Counted from the stretch's first letter, positions 29,511-38,773 are shown. The stretch: 64,000 nucleotides of DNA from Hoeflea_A sp965204935 (GCF_965204935.1 NZ_CBDBFO010000002.1), one strand, 5' to 3'. Notes: generated by a model not told the origin, from the letters alone. Numbers and translations: made by a program.

Positions 29511-29521
29511 CCCCCCCCCCC
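29511..29521. repeat. Homopolymer tract C11 (G11 on the porin strand)
   Basis: Eleven consecutive C on the plus strand, i.e. G11 upstream of the porin start, followed on the porin strand by TAACACT, which could serve as a -10-like hexamer. Poly-G tracts at this kind of position can make porin promoters phase-variable in other bacteria; here this is inference from position only. Confidence 0.6.
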
Positions 29522-29587
29522 GGTTAATGTGGCTATGGAATGAATAGGCAAACGCGCCAAACCGGACCGGGCCGCCCGCACCGGCAG

Positions 29588-29652
29588 GCCCGGAACCTGG
29601 GCCCGGAACCTGGGCCCGGCACATGGGCCCGGCACATGGGCCCGGCACGCGG
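29588..29652. repeat. Five tandem 13-base G+C-rich repeats
   Basis: Units are GCCCGGAACCTGG twice, GCCCGGCACATGG twice and GCCCGGCACGCGG once, directly head to tail. They lie in a roughly 530-base region between traB and the porin gene (29522-30057) in which I see no gene. Confidence 0.85.
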
Positions 29653-30057
29653 GACCGCCCGCCGGGCGCAACTCGTCGGAAAACCGGGCAACAGATCGGC
29701 CGCAACACCGCAGACACACCCGCCGCGGACCGCCCGCATGGCCCGCCACACCACCGCCAGACCCGGGCCGGACCCGCGAAAAGGCGAAACGAAACCATAG
29801 GCAAACGCCGCAAAAGCCCCGGAACAGACACCACACCCAAAAGGAAAACAGTCACTGTGTCATTCAGGCAACAGATCCGACGCGCAACAGCAACGCGGCC
29901 CTTCGACATGCCGAAGCAGGGCCATCGCAAAAGCGCCGGCGCAAAACAGGGCGCCCGGGTCAAATGGGCCGGGACGGCCCTGTGCAACGGGCGCTGTACG
30001 GCACACAACCGCCACGATTGTTTCTCCATTCCAGCCTCGGGGTTCTCACAGGTCCCA

Positions 30058-31181
30058 TCAGGTGTTGAAGGCGATGACGAGCGGCAAACCGAACAGCGAC
30101 GCCCATGCCCTGGCGCTGGCTTTCTGGATCGGAACGATGTTGGTGTCGCCGGTCCACCAGCCATTGCCTGTCGCCACGATGGCCTGCGGACCAAAGAGCA
30201 TGGATTGCAGGACCGGCCAGATGATGAGCTGTTCGTAACAGCCCCGGCCAATCTGCCGGAGGGATTGCCGAACAAATGCGCCGATGCGCCCCCGGATGCC
30301 CAGGGCCGCCACATCGAAACCGGAACCGGCATGCGCTGCCTGTAGAGGATCCTCGCGCCCTCGCCTGTCAGTTCGACCATGACACTGTCATAGCCGCTCT
30401 CGTTGACGACGACGGCGCCGCCGGCGACGACGACATCGAGGTCGGCGAGGTTTCGGGTCCAGAGGCTCTCGGTGGTCGGCGTCCAGATCCCGAGCGCGCT
30501 CTCGGGCAGAACGACTGTGCCGGCACCATTCTCCACGGCGCGCCTGACAAGCGCGACCGTCGTCATATGCTGAGTATAGTCGGCATGGTTTCCGGCAACC
30601 TGATAATCGAACGCCGTGTCAATTCCGACCCACCCCTCCGGCGGTCCGGGATCGGTCCAGGTGATTGAGGACAGTGCCAACGCCACGCCGATTGCGACAC
30701 CCGCGAGCGGCCAGGCTCGCGTGGTCATCGCAAAGAGGACGGCAACCGTGGCCGCCAGTCCTGCCCAGCCCCAACCGGGCAACAGGACGCCGGCTGCCGT
30801 GATCGGACTGGCCCACCCGACGATGCCGAGTGGCGGGACGCTCATCAGCGTCACCGCCAACAGATATCGCAGCGGCCGATGCCACCCGGGCTTCGGCGAC
30901 CAAAGGACCGTATGCACCGTTACGAACGGCAGCGACGCGGCGATCCAGAGAGCGAGCCCCACCCGGATATCGCTCGCGTAGAAAATCGATACGCCGGCGG
31001 GCAAGCCTCTCGAAGCCGCCATGAAATACGCCATCGAGACCAGGCCTGCGGTCACACGGCCCGGGGCGAACGCCCACAGTGCGGGAAAGAGGCACGCGAG
31101 CGGGAGGAGAAGCACTTCGCCGCTCCATCCGAATGCACCGACCGCGGCGGCGGCGGCGACGAACGTTGCCGCGGTGAACAT
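30058..31181 (-). pseudogene. traB: TraB conjugal transfer protein, internal deletion and frameshift
   Basis: Ti-plasmid-type TraB, a membrane protein with a nitrilase-like C-terminal domain that boosts conjugation. The ATG at 31181 follows the traF stop by one base. The N-terminal half is hydrophobic with many membrane helices (GWSGEVLLLPLACLFPALW, LLAVTLMSVPPLGIVGW), then ENGAGTVVLPESALGIW and YRQRMPVPVSMWRPW. After about 30260 the family continuation (CYEQLIIWPVLQSMLFGP, IVATGNGWWTGDTNIVPIQ, LFGLPLVIAFNT) is in another frame and ends at 30058. Several residues expected between NPS and CYEQ are missing, so a small deletion with frameshift is likely. Confidence 0.85.
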
Positions 31182-31182
31182 G

Positions 31183-31714
31183 CTACGGCGTGAAGGTGAA
31201 AACGGGTTTCGCCAAGCCGAGAACGCCGGCGGCCGGGATTGGCCCGAAATATCGTGAGTCATAAGAACCTTTGGATGTCGAAAAAAGAAACAGCGTGTCG
31301 GGGGGGAACGATCCCGCCGGGATCGGACGTCAGCGCCCTGCCCGATCCGTCACGCGGCTGAATCGCCGATCGGGGTAGCGCGAGACCGTCGACCGCGACG
31401 GATGTGCCGATCTCGACCGATTGCCCGGGCACAGCCACGACGGTCTTGATCAAGGGGCTGAGCCAGCCGGGGCACAGGCCGCGCCGCACATATCCGCGTT
31501 TCCGTGCCTGACGAAATGCGTCGGTCAGTGGCGGGCAGATGAAGACTCGATCCCCGACCCGGACGTCGCGGTTCAAGATTTCGATCCGCCACAGACCGAG
31601 CGGATAGCTCGGTGTCAGATTGACCCGAAAGCCCGTTCCATATCCCAGGCCGAACAGCGCCAGAGGGATGCAAGCGAGCGCGGCAACTATGACGATCCGG
31701 CGCCGCCGGTTCAC
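31183..31714 (-). pseudogene. traF: TraF conjugative S26-type peptidase, one-base frameshift
   Basis: Signal-peptidase-like (S26) protein that matures the conjugative pilin. N-terminal membrane anchor (IVIVAALACIPLALFGLGYG), SYPLGLWRI with the catalytic Ser region, then RRGLCPGWLSPLIKTVVAVP with the likely Lys. A run of seven G at 31300-31306 (minus-strand C7) throws the frame off after GGIVPP; with six, it reads DTLFLFSTSKGSYDSRYFGP and GLAKPVFTFTP, the expected end, stopping at 31183. The span of 532 bases is one over a multiple of three. Confidence 0.88.
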
Positions 31715-34700
31715 TGCTTCAGCCCCTGGCTTTTGGTTTGCGTCTGGCGCATCGCCCCGGATTGTTTCAGGGCCTCGGACTGTTTCAGGGCCTGCCGGGT
31801 TCGCTCATGGGCGGCAAGCTGCTGGCCGGCACGCATGGTCGGCCATGCGCGGGCGAGCGTTTCGCGTTCGCCCGGTGACATGCCCTGGGCCGCCTTGTCG
31901 AGCGCCGAGCCCGACGGGTCCCTTGCAGTATTTTCAAGCAAGGTGCGCTCGCCGAAGCGCTCCGAAACAGCCTTGTTGAAGGTGTCGAGTTCGGCTTTCA
32001 CTTTTGCGTCGGCCAGCGCAAAGCCGAGCGCGGCCGGCAGGTCGTTCCTGTCGATGGCGTCACGGACCTTTTCCATTGCCCGCGCTGCCGCCGGCGACAG
32101 GGACGGGATATCGATCGAGGTGCGTTTGCGGTGTCCCTCTTCTTCCAGCCGGTACCTGGCCGTCGCCCTCTCCCTCATATCGAGATAGCGTTCGAGGTCC
32201 TTGCGCAGTGCCGGCACGTTGACTTCCGCAACACGACGGTCCTCCCGGTCCGCGCGGCTCGCCAGCAAGCCTTCCCGACCCTTGAGCGCGCCGAAGCTCG
32301 CCGCGTTCCGCTCGATCTCGCCGAGGCGCTGCCTGGCCTCATTCGGGTTTTCGACAACGGCCTCCATGCGCATTGCCTTGAAAGCGCCTTCCGGATCCGC
32401 ATAAACGAGCCGGATACGGTCGGAAAAGTTGTCCCACTGCTTCTGCAGGGCCGGATCGGATTGCAGCTTTGCCTCGGCAGCGTCGGTGACCGACATCGTG
32501 AAACTGGAAATGCCCTTGACCATCGCGGTGGCCTTTCTGATTGATTGCGGGGATTGCCGAAGCGGCTGGTCGACCAGGCCCAGACGCGCGCCGGCGGCCC
32601 GAAGGCGTGCGCCGAGGTCGAGGAGTTTCTGTCTCTGCAGGATCGTCCACTGCACCCGGCCGCGCATCAGCGTTCGTGCGACACGCACGAGGTGCAGACC
32701 GCGATTGTCGGCGAAGCGCAGCGCCTCGGCATGGAAGCGGCCGTCCGCATAATCGAGCGTCACTTCCTTGGCGTTTTTCCTGGAAAGAAGCTTTTCGAGG
32801 CCCCCGGCGGCCGCAAAGGATCCTCGGCCAAAATAGACCGCCACATCCTCACGGTGCCGCGTCATCGCGACATAGGTCAGATGCCGGTCAAGCGAGAGCG
32901 AGGCCAGCACCTTCACCCTGTCGACAGTGGCGCCCTGGCTCTTGTGGATCGTCGTGGCGTAGCCGTGATCGAGATTGCGATAGGTCCGCTGATCCACGCT
33001 GACCGTGCGGGCATCATCGCCCTCACCCACCGTCGCAACCAGGTGCCCGGCCGTTGCTTCAGTGACTTTGCCGATCATCCCGTTCCTGACGCCAAGCGCG
33101 CTGTCATTCTTCAGGAAGACGATCTGGTCGCCGGCGGCGAATTGCCTGGTTCCGTCCTCCGTTCGGAACGCATGTCCCTCATCCACCAGGCCACGCTCGA
33201 CGAGCTTTTCGCGCGCCAATTCGTTGAGCCGGCGGACATCGCGGCGCAGATGCGCGAGGATCAGCGTCGATTTCTCCGGCTCATAGTCCCGGTTCCAATC
33301 GTCGATCAGGGTTTCAATGGCTTCGGCCTTCACAGGCTTGCCGATCACCTTGCCCCTGGCCTTGTAGGCTGACAGCGCTTGCGCCACCTGTCCCCGCGCC
33401 AGATCGAGCGACGCCGCCCGCATCCAAGGCTCTTTCTGGCGGTAGATGGTCTCGAGTTCGGCGTAGCCGGTGCGCTCGGCAATCGCGCGGAAGGCGGCGC
33501 CGGCCTCGATCGGCTGCAACTGCTCGGCATCGCCGACCAGAATGAGCTTGGCGCCGGCTTTCGTGACGGCTTCGACAAACGTGGCCATCTGTTTTGACGA
33601 GACCATCCCCGCCTCGTCGAGAACGAAGATGGTCCTGTCGTCGAGCGGGCGTGTGCCTTCCTTCCAGCTGAGCTCCCAGGACGCCAGCGTGCGCGAGGCA
33701 ATGCCCGCCTCCTTCTCCAGACCCTCGGCCGCCTTGCCCGCGAGCGCGCCGCCGACCACTTTGTAGCCGGCCAGTTCCCAGACTTCGCGTGCGGCCTTCA
33801 TCATGGTGGTCTTGCCGGCGCCGGCGCGCCCGACGACGCAGGCAATCCGCTCCGCGCCCGCCGCATGTTCGATGGCCGTCCGCTGCTCGTCCGACAGCCG
33901 CCCATGCCTGGCAAAGACGGTGTCGAGGGCCCTGCCCGCAACCGCAAACCCGCTCCTTCCCGAAAGCCAGGCGGCGCGGCTGGCCATTTCGGCCTCGAGG
34001 CGGATCATCGCCCGCGTCGTCAGCCGCGCCGGTATCCGTGCGCCGGTCGCGAAGTCGATGGTCTCGTCGGCAAGCTTCAGGCAATCCGGGCTCTGCGTGA
34101 TGCGTGCCAGGAGCCGCTGGAAGCTCTCGGGATCGTCGATATGGCGATTGAGGACCCTGGCGATGTCGCGCCGGTCGAAGACGCTCCTTTCGGCCGTGAG
34201 AATGTCGAGCACCAGTTCCGGGCGCGCCTCGATGCGCGCGGCGTTCCTTTGGCGAACGGCCTCATGCAGCGCCAGCCGTTCGAGATCGATGGCGCTGCCC
34301 GTATCTCTCGCCTTGCGGCTCAACGCCTTGGCGGCAACGCCAATATGCGTCGTCGGCTCGATGTCGATTCCGCGTTCGGCGTAAGAACGCCCATCGACAC
34401 GGACCTCCAGTCCGGCCATGGCCAGATGACGGTTCTGGAGATCGAGCCATCTTTGCCGTTGTTCGAGGAACTCCGCCTTCTCGCCCGACCAGAGGGTGTA
34501 GCGGATTTTCCCGGTCTTGGTCCGAAGCGGTTGTCCATCCTGTCCGAGCACCGCGACCTTCTTGGACCCGAACCCGTCTTCGGTCAGCGGCCGCAACGTG
34601 GTCATCAGGTGGATGTGCGGGTTGCGCGCGTCAATCCGGTTCCGATCAGGATCAGGGGTATTGGCGCCACCGGAAAATCCCTCGTCATGGTAGACCCAGT

Positions 34701-35091
34701 CGGCGACCTGGCCTCGCGCCAGCACCTCTTCGCGGACGAACTGCCGCACGAGCGCGATGTTCTGCTGGCGCGAAAGCTCCACCGGCAGCGCTATGACGAA
34801 CTCCCTGGCGAGCTGTGCGTCGGAGCGTTTCTCGAAGGCTTCCACCGTGTTCCAGAAGGCCTCGGCTGCGCCGGCGACGGAGCGATCCGCAATCATGTCG
34901 CGGGCCCATTTCGGCGCATCGGGCGGCAGCAGGAATTCCTCGTGGGCGAGGTTCTTCCTGGCAGAATAGTCGACCGTTCGCGCTTCGGCCTCGTGGCTCA
35001 TCTTCGCGCAATGGCGATAGGCGGCCGACAGCACGGCGCTGCGGCCGCTTCCGCGCGAAATCAGCCGGGGTGTGAAATGCGTGATCGCCAC
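31711..35091 (-). CDS. traA: TraA, Ti-type conjugative relaxase-helicase
   Basis: 1126 codons from a GTG at 35091, giving the canonical start (V/M)AITHFTPRLISRGSGRSAV; ATG at 35124 is an alternative. The N-terminal MobA/MobL-type relaxase has the His motif NPHIHLMTTLRPLTEDGFG. The middle is a RecD-like helicase with Walker A GRAGAGKTTMMKA (near 440) and VLDEAGMVSSKQMATF, then TIHKSQGATVDRVKV. The Gln/Lys-rich C-terminus is typical. It nicks oriT, which lies just upstream, and unwinds the transferred strand. Divergent from traCDG; overlaps traF by 4 bases. Intact. Confidence 0.95.
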   Translation of the reverse strand: MAITHFTPRLISRGSGRSAVLSAAYRHCAKMSHEAEARTVDYSARKNLAHEEFLLPPDAPKWARDMIADRSVAGAAEAFWNTVEAFEKRSDAQLAREFVIALPVELSRQQNIALVRQFVREEVLARGQVADWVYHDEGFSGGANTPDPDRNRIDARNPHIHLMTTLRPLTEDGFGSKKVAVLGQDGQPLRTKTGKIRYTLWSGEKAEFLEQRQRWLDLQNRHLAMAGLEVRVDGRSYAERGIDIEPTTHIGVAAKALSRKARDTGSAIDLERLALHEAVRQRNAARIEARPELVLDILTAERSVFDRRDIARVLNRHIDDPESFQRLLARITQSPDCLKLADETIDFATGARIPARLTTRAMIRLEAEMASRAAWLSGRSGFAVAGRALDTVFARHGRLSDEQRTAIEHAAGAERIACVVGRAGAGKTTMMKAAREVWELAGYKVVGGALAGKAAEGLEKEAGIASRTLASWELSWKEGTRPLDDRTIFVLDEAGMVSSKQMATFVEAVTKAGAKLILVGDAEQLQPIEAGAAFRAIAERTGYAELETIYRQKEPWMRAASLDLARGQVAQALSAYKARGKVIGKPVKAEAIETLIDDWNRDYEPEKSTLILAHLRRDVRRLNELAREKLVERGLVDEGHAFRTEDGTRQFAAGDQIVFLKNDSALGVRNGMIGKVTEATAGHLVATVGEGDDARTVSVDQRTYRNLDHGYATTIHKSQGATVDRVKVLASLSLDRHLTYVAMTRHREDVAVYFGRGSFAAAGGLEKLLSRKNAKEVTLDYADGRFHAEALRFADNRGLHLVRVARTLMRGRVQWTILQRQKLLDLGARLRAAGARLGLVDQPLRQSPQSIRKATAMVKGISSFTMSVTDAAEAKLQSDPALQKQWDNFSDRIRLVYADPEGAFKAMRMEAVVENPNEARQRLGEIERNAASFGALKGREGLLASRADREDRRVAEVNVPALRKDLERYLDMRERATARYRLEEEGHRKRTSIDIPSLSPAAARAMEKVRDAIDRNDLPAALGFALADAKVKAELDTFNKAVSERFGERTLLENTARDPSGSALDKAAQGMSPGERETLARAWPTMRAGQQLAAHERTRQALKQSEALKQSGAMRQTQTKSQGLKQ

Positions 35092-35172
35092 GGCGCGGCA
35101 GGCTCCCGGGAACAAGTGCGTCATCGTTCCGCGGGAAAGTCCTCTGCCACCGGCGAGGGCCGCCGCTAGCCA

Positions 35173-35207
35173 CGTCGCGTCTCGCGACGTATTACTGCGC
35201 CCTTGGA
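35173..35207. other. Origin of transfer (oriT), Ti/RSF1010-like
   Basis: On the minus strand the sequence reads CCAAGGGCGCAGTA (35207-35194), matching the conserved nic region of Ti-plasmid and IncQ-type oriTs as I remember it (CCAAGGGCGCAATTA), followed by a perfect inverted repeat ACGTCGCG-TCT-CGCGACGT (35173-35191). It lies between divergent traA and traC, the standard position. Additional hairpins follow in 35250-35335 (e.g. GTCGGCTTCGCCGAC, CCCGGCATTTCTGCCGGG). Confidence 0.9.
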
Positions 35208-35350
35208 CGCATTCCTTCGGAACGCCGGGATCATCTCTCAAAGCGTCGGCTTCGCCGACCCGGCATTTCTGCCGGGATGCGCTTGGCGCGCACCCGGGCG
35301 ATTCTGCTCATGCCCTTTCGGCATTCGCGAGAATTGTAGGAGCGGACGGA

Positions 35351-35614
35351 ATGAAAAAACCATCTTCGAAGATCAGGGAAGAGATCGCCAGATTGCAGGA
35401 GCAGTTGAAAGCCGCGGAAGCGCGCGAGGCCGAACGCATTGGCCGTATCGCGCTCAAGGCCGGGTTTGGCGAAATCGAAGCCGACGAGGCCAGGCTGCTG
35501 GCGGCGTTCAAGGAGCTGGCGAAACGGTTTCGTGAGCGCGGCGGCCAGACCCGGCAATCCCTGCCCGTGCAAAACGCATCTGGCGCGGCTTCGGGCGCGA
35601 ATGACGAGGCTTGA
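35351..35614 (+). CDS. traC: TraC, conjugal transfer accessory protein
   Basis: 87 codons. The start follows GGAGCGGACGG. It matches Ti-plasmid TraC: KIREEIARLQEQLKAAEARE predicts a short coiled coil, followed by GFGEIEADEARLLAAFKELA. TraC is needed for efficient DNA processing at oriT with TraA. First gene of the traCDG run, overlapping traD by 14 bases. Confidence 0.9.
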   Translation: MKKPSSKIREEIARLQEQLKAAEAREAERIGRIALKAGFGEIEADEARLLAAFKELAKRFRERGGQTRQSLPVQNASGAASGANDEA

Positions 35615-35834
35615 GCGCATGCGACAGGCGAGCCAGTCAGATGCGCGCAAGAAAGACACGCGCGAGAAAATCCAGCTTGGCGGCCTCATTGCCAAGGCAG
35701 GCCTTCGCTACGAGAAGCGTGCGCTGCTGCTCGGTCTTCTGATCGACGGCGCGCGGCGGATCAGGGCGGATGAGAGCGAACGCGACCGGTTGACGGCGAT
35801 CGGAGCAGAGGCGTTTTGCGATGACACCGGGTAA
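35601..35834 (+). CDS. traD: TraD, conjugal transfer protein
   Basis: 77 codons from the ATG at 35601. Contains RKKDTREKIQLGGLIAKAGL and EKRALLLGLLIDGAR, the hallmark of the small TraD proteins of Ti and rhizobial plasmids (conjugative relaxosome accessory; not the F-plasmid coupling protein of the same name). Overlaps traC upstream and traG downstream. Confidence 0.9.
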   Translation: MTRLERMRQASQSDARKKDTREKIQLGGLIAKAGLRYEKRALLLGLLIDGARRIRADESERDRLTAIGAEAFCDDTG

Positions 35835-37743
35835 GCTCATTGTTCTGGTTGCGCCCGTCGGCTTGATGATCGCCGTTTGCATCGGGCTCACGGGCTCCGA
35901 GACATGGTTGGCCGGATTCGCAAACCCGGTCGAGGCGCAAAGGACGCTCGCGCGGATCGGCCTCGCTCTGCCCTATGCCGCCGCCGCAGGCCTCGGCGTC
36001 GTTTTCCTGTTTTGCGCACGTGGAGCGATGGCGATCAGGTTCGCCGGGCTCGGTGTCATGGCCGGATCGTTTGCCGTGATCGCGATCGCGGCATTGCGGG
36101 AGATCACACGATTGTCGAGCTTTGCCGACGCAGTTCCGGAAAGTCACAGCCTGCTCGAATATGCCGATCCTTCGACCGGCATCGGTGCAATGCTTTGCTT
36201 TGTCGCCGGCATGTTTGCAATCCGCGTCGCTCTGCGTGGCGATGCGGCTTTCGCCACAACGAAACCGCGCCGCCTGACGGGAAAGCGCGCGATCCACGGA
36301 GCGGCCGACTGGATGACGATTACCGAGGCCAAACGCATGTTCGGCGAGGATGGCGGGATCGTCATCGGCGAAGCCTGTCGCGTCGACAGGGACAGTGTGG
36401 CAGGTCACACGTTCCGCGCCGATGACAGGCAGACCTGGGGCGCCGGCGGCAAATCCGCCCTGCTGTGCTTCGACGCCTCGTTCGGATCGACCCACGGCCT
36501 GGTCTTCGCCGGATCGGGCGGCTTCAAGACGACGTCCGTCACGATCCCCACAGCGCTCAAATGGGGTGGCGGTCTCGTCGCGCTCGATCCCTCCAGCGAG
36601 GTGGCGCCCATGGTGATCGACCATCGGCGCAAGGCCGGCCGCGAGGTCTTCGCGCTGAGCCCCGCGGATCCGTCCATCGGCTTCAACGTGCTCGACTGGA
36701 TCGGCCGCTACGGCGGCACCAGGGAAGAGGATGTCGTTGCCGTCGCAAGCTGGGTGGTGACGGACAGCGGAAAACAGGTTTCCGCGCGCGACGACTTCTT
36801 CCGCGCATCCGCCCTGCAGCTCATCACCGCGCTGATCGCCGATGTGTGCCTGTCCGGGCATACGCAAAGAGAAAGACAGACCTTGCGGCAGGTCCGAATG
36901 AACCTTTCCGAGCCCGAGCCGAAACTGCGCGAGCGGCTGCAGCGCATCCACGACAATTCCGGGTCGGCATTCGTGCGCGAGAACGTCGCCGCCTTCGTCA
37001 ACATGACCCCGGAAACCTTCTCCGGCGTTTACGCCAATGCCATCAGGGAAACGCACTGGCTCTCCTATCCGAACTATGCCGCGCTCGTCTCGGGATCGAG
37101 TTTCCCGACCGACGACCTGGCGAACGGCAGGACGGACATCTTCGTCAATCTCGACCTGAAAACACTCGAGGTTCATCCGGGCCTTGCCCGCACCATCATC
37201 GGCGCGCTGCTCAATGCCATCTACAACCGGAATGGCCAGGTCGCGGGCCGCACCCTCTTCCTGCTCGATGAGGTGGCGCGCCTGGGCTATGTGCGCATTC
37301 TGGAGACGGCGCGCGATGCCGGCCGCAAATACGGGATCAGCCTGTTGCTGCTCTTCCAGTCCATCGGGCAGATGCGCGAGACCTGGGGCGGGCGCGACGC
37401 CACGTCGAAATGGTTCGAGAGCGCAGCATGGGTTTCCTTCGCCGCGATCAACGATCCCGAGACGGCGGAATACATCTCGCGCCGATGCGGCAACACGACC
37501 GTCGAGGTCGACCAGCTCAGCCGGACATCGCAGATGTCGGGTTCGTCGCGAACCCTCTCGAAGCAACTGGCCGCGCGGCCATTGATCCTGCCCGAGGAAG
37601 TGCTGCGCATGCGCGGCGACGAGCAGATCGTGTTCACGTCCGGCAATCCGCCGCTTCGATGCGGACGCGCCATCTGGTTCCGGCGCGGTGACATGAAAAG
37701 CGTCGCGGGCAAGAACCGGTTTCACCGGGAAGACCGAAAATGA
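35821..37743 (+). CDS. traG: TraG, VirD4-type coupling protein
   Basis: 640 codons. Type IV coupling ATPase that delivers the relaxase-DNA complex to the mating channel. Several N-terminal membrane helices (residues 5-130), then Walker A FAGSGGFKTTSVTIPTAL, ALDPSSEVAPMVIDHRR, Walker B LFLLDEVARLGYV and the conserved LLLLFQSIGQMRETWG, plus a C-terminal EQIVFTSGNPPLRCGRAIWF. Intact, end of the traCDG operon. It should partner TraA; whether it works with the trb apparatus at 2-6 kb is unproven. Confidence 0.95.
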   Translation: MTPGKLIVLVAPVGLMIAVCIGLTGSETWLAGFANPVEAQRTLARIGLALPYAAAAGLGVVFLFCARGAMAIRFAGLGVMAGSFAVIAIAALREITRLSSFADAVPESHSLLEYADPSTGIGAMLCFVAGMFAIRVALRGDAAFATTKPRRLTGKRAIHGAADWMTITEAKRMFGEDGGIVIGEACRVDRDSVAGHTFRADDRQTWGAGGKSALLCFDASFGSTHGLVFAGSGGFKTTSVTIPTALKWGGGLVALDPSSEVAPMVIDHRRKAGREVFALSPADPSIGFNVLDWIGRYGGTREEDVVAVASWVVTDSGKQVSARDDFFRASALQLITALIADVCLSGHTQRERQTLRQVRMNLSEPEPKLRERLQRIHDNSGSAFVRENVAAFVNMTPETFSGVYANAIRETHWLSYPNYAALVSGSSFPTDDLANGRTDIFVNLDLKTLEVHPGLARTIIGALLNAIYNRNGQVAGRTLFLLDEVARLGYVRILETARDAGRKYGISLLLLFQSIGQMRETWGGRDATSKWFESAAWVSFAAINDPETAEYISRRCGNTTVEVDQLSRTSQMSGSSRTLSKQLAARPLILPEEVLRMRGDEQIVFTSGNPPLRCGRAIWFRRGDMKSVAGKNRFHREDRK

Positions 37744-37820
37744 ATGGCGTCAATCGATGATTGCGTATCGGTTCACAAAACCGGATAGACACGCGAATCC
37801 CGCCCGGCGAGACGCTTCCC

Positions 37821-38087
37821 ATGCCTTCACGCCAAAGCGAACCGGTCCATCTTCGCCGCATCGACCCTGCCCGGAACATGCGGCGCTTTTATTGCCTCAG
37901 CGTTCAGCCGACGCTGTTCGGCGGTGCCTCGCTCATTCGCGACCGGGGCAGGATCGGAACGCGCGGCCGAACCATGATGGAGACATTCGACAAGCCCGAT
38001 GATGCCGACATGGCATTCGATCGCCTCGAGCGCAGCAAGCGCCGCCGCGGATACCGTGATGCCGGCTTCGGCAAGATGGAACGGTAG
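37821..38087 (+). CDS. WGR-domain protein
   Basis: 88 codons from the ATG at 37821. Contains HLRRIDPARNMRRFYCLSVQ, TLFGGASLIRDRGRIGTRGR and AFDRLERSKRRRGY, matching small WGR-domain proteins often found next to traG on rhizobial plasmids. WGR domains are thought to bind nucleic acid (known from PARPs). Same strand as traG with a 77-base gap; probably co-transcribed. A longer start at 37761 is possible but adds no family-like sequence. Confidence 0.8.
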   Translation: MPSRQSEPVHLRRIDPARNMRRFYCLSVQPTLFGGASLIRDRGRIGTRGRTMMETFDKPDDADMAFDRLERSKRRRGYRDAGFGKMER

Positions 38088-38137
38088 AGCCGCGCTTGCC
38101 TGTCGACGGGAATATGGATTTGCCTTGCCTGGCGGGT

Positions 38138-38514
38138 TCATACAGCCCGCACCGGCGCCGGATATCGGATGTTCCTTGCATCTGTGGTCATCAGAACGAT
38201 TTCTTCGGCAATCGCCTGTGCAATGAGCATTCGATCAAAGGGATCCTTGTGAATGGGAGGAAGCGTCGAAAGGCCGATTGCATGTTCGCCGCAGATCGCC
38301 AGTTCATTATAGCCGTTGTCTACAGTCCGCGCCTCGGCAAGTGCGAATCGACCGCAAATTCCAGGCGTGCCAACCCCGCCTTGATAGCGACTTCCCAAAG
38401 GCTTGCCACGCTGAAGACAAGTTCATTTTCCGGGTTCAGGATTGCAATTGCCGGCAATCGCTCCGGCTCGCCAGCCGGACACAAGAGAAGATGGATATCA
38501 AGGAGCAGCCTCAC
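38138..38514 (-). pseudogene. VapC-like PIN-domain toxin, frameshifted
   Basis: A GTG at 38514 starts RLLLDIHLLLCPAGEPERLP with the PIN Asp, then ENELVFSVASLWEVAIKAGL with the Glu. The frame shifts near 38340-38390; the C-terminal half is in another frame (DNGYNELAICGEHAIGL, PPIHKDPFDRMLIAQAIAEE, with the Asp motif) and stops at 38138. The 377-base span is not a multiple of three. The toxin is therefore probably inactive, unless the frameshift is a sequence error. Confidence 0.8.
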
Positions 38515-38773
38515 ACGTCTCCTCCAAACATGGCTTCGACACCTTCTCGCCCATGCGATCGAAATCATCCGGCACAGTGAACTGACCGGCCATGAATCCG
38601 GTGCGTTTTGTCGCGCCGGGCATCGGTGCATCCAGCGCCACGACCTTCACCAACGGTTTGCCGGCTTTTGCGATAATGAAAGGCTCGCCTTTCGAGGCGT
38701 TCTCGATCAGACGCGGTTGTTGTTCGGGCGCGGCCAGGTCAACAGCATGCCATCTTCGCCTTCCACCTTTCAA
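38498..38773 (-). pseudogene. Phd/YefM-type antitoxin, probably degraded N-terminus
   Basis: The frame carries RLIENASKGEPFIIAKAGKP and LVKVVALDAP, the core of Phd/YefM antitoxins that pair with PIN toxins, and overlaps the start of the VapC-like gene. A proper N-terminus (normally M-x-VNLHEAK) is not readable: only VDLAAPEQQP precedes the core, and the start would be a TTG overlapping the stop of the helicase gene. Probably decayed along with its toxin. Confidence 0.55.

Noticed and set aside
29508..31262. Single 584-residue protein including TraB
   Set aside because: The last ~250 residues are out-of-frame noise; the real TraB end is in another frame and stops at 30058.
35761..37725. 654-codon minus-strand open frame
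   Set aside because: Antisense to traG, which is certain.
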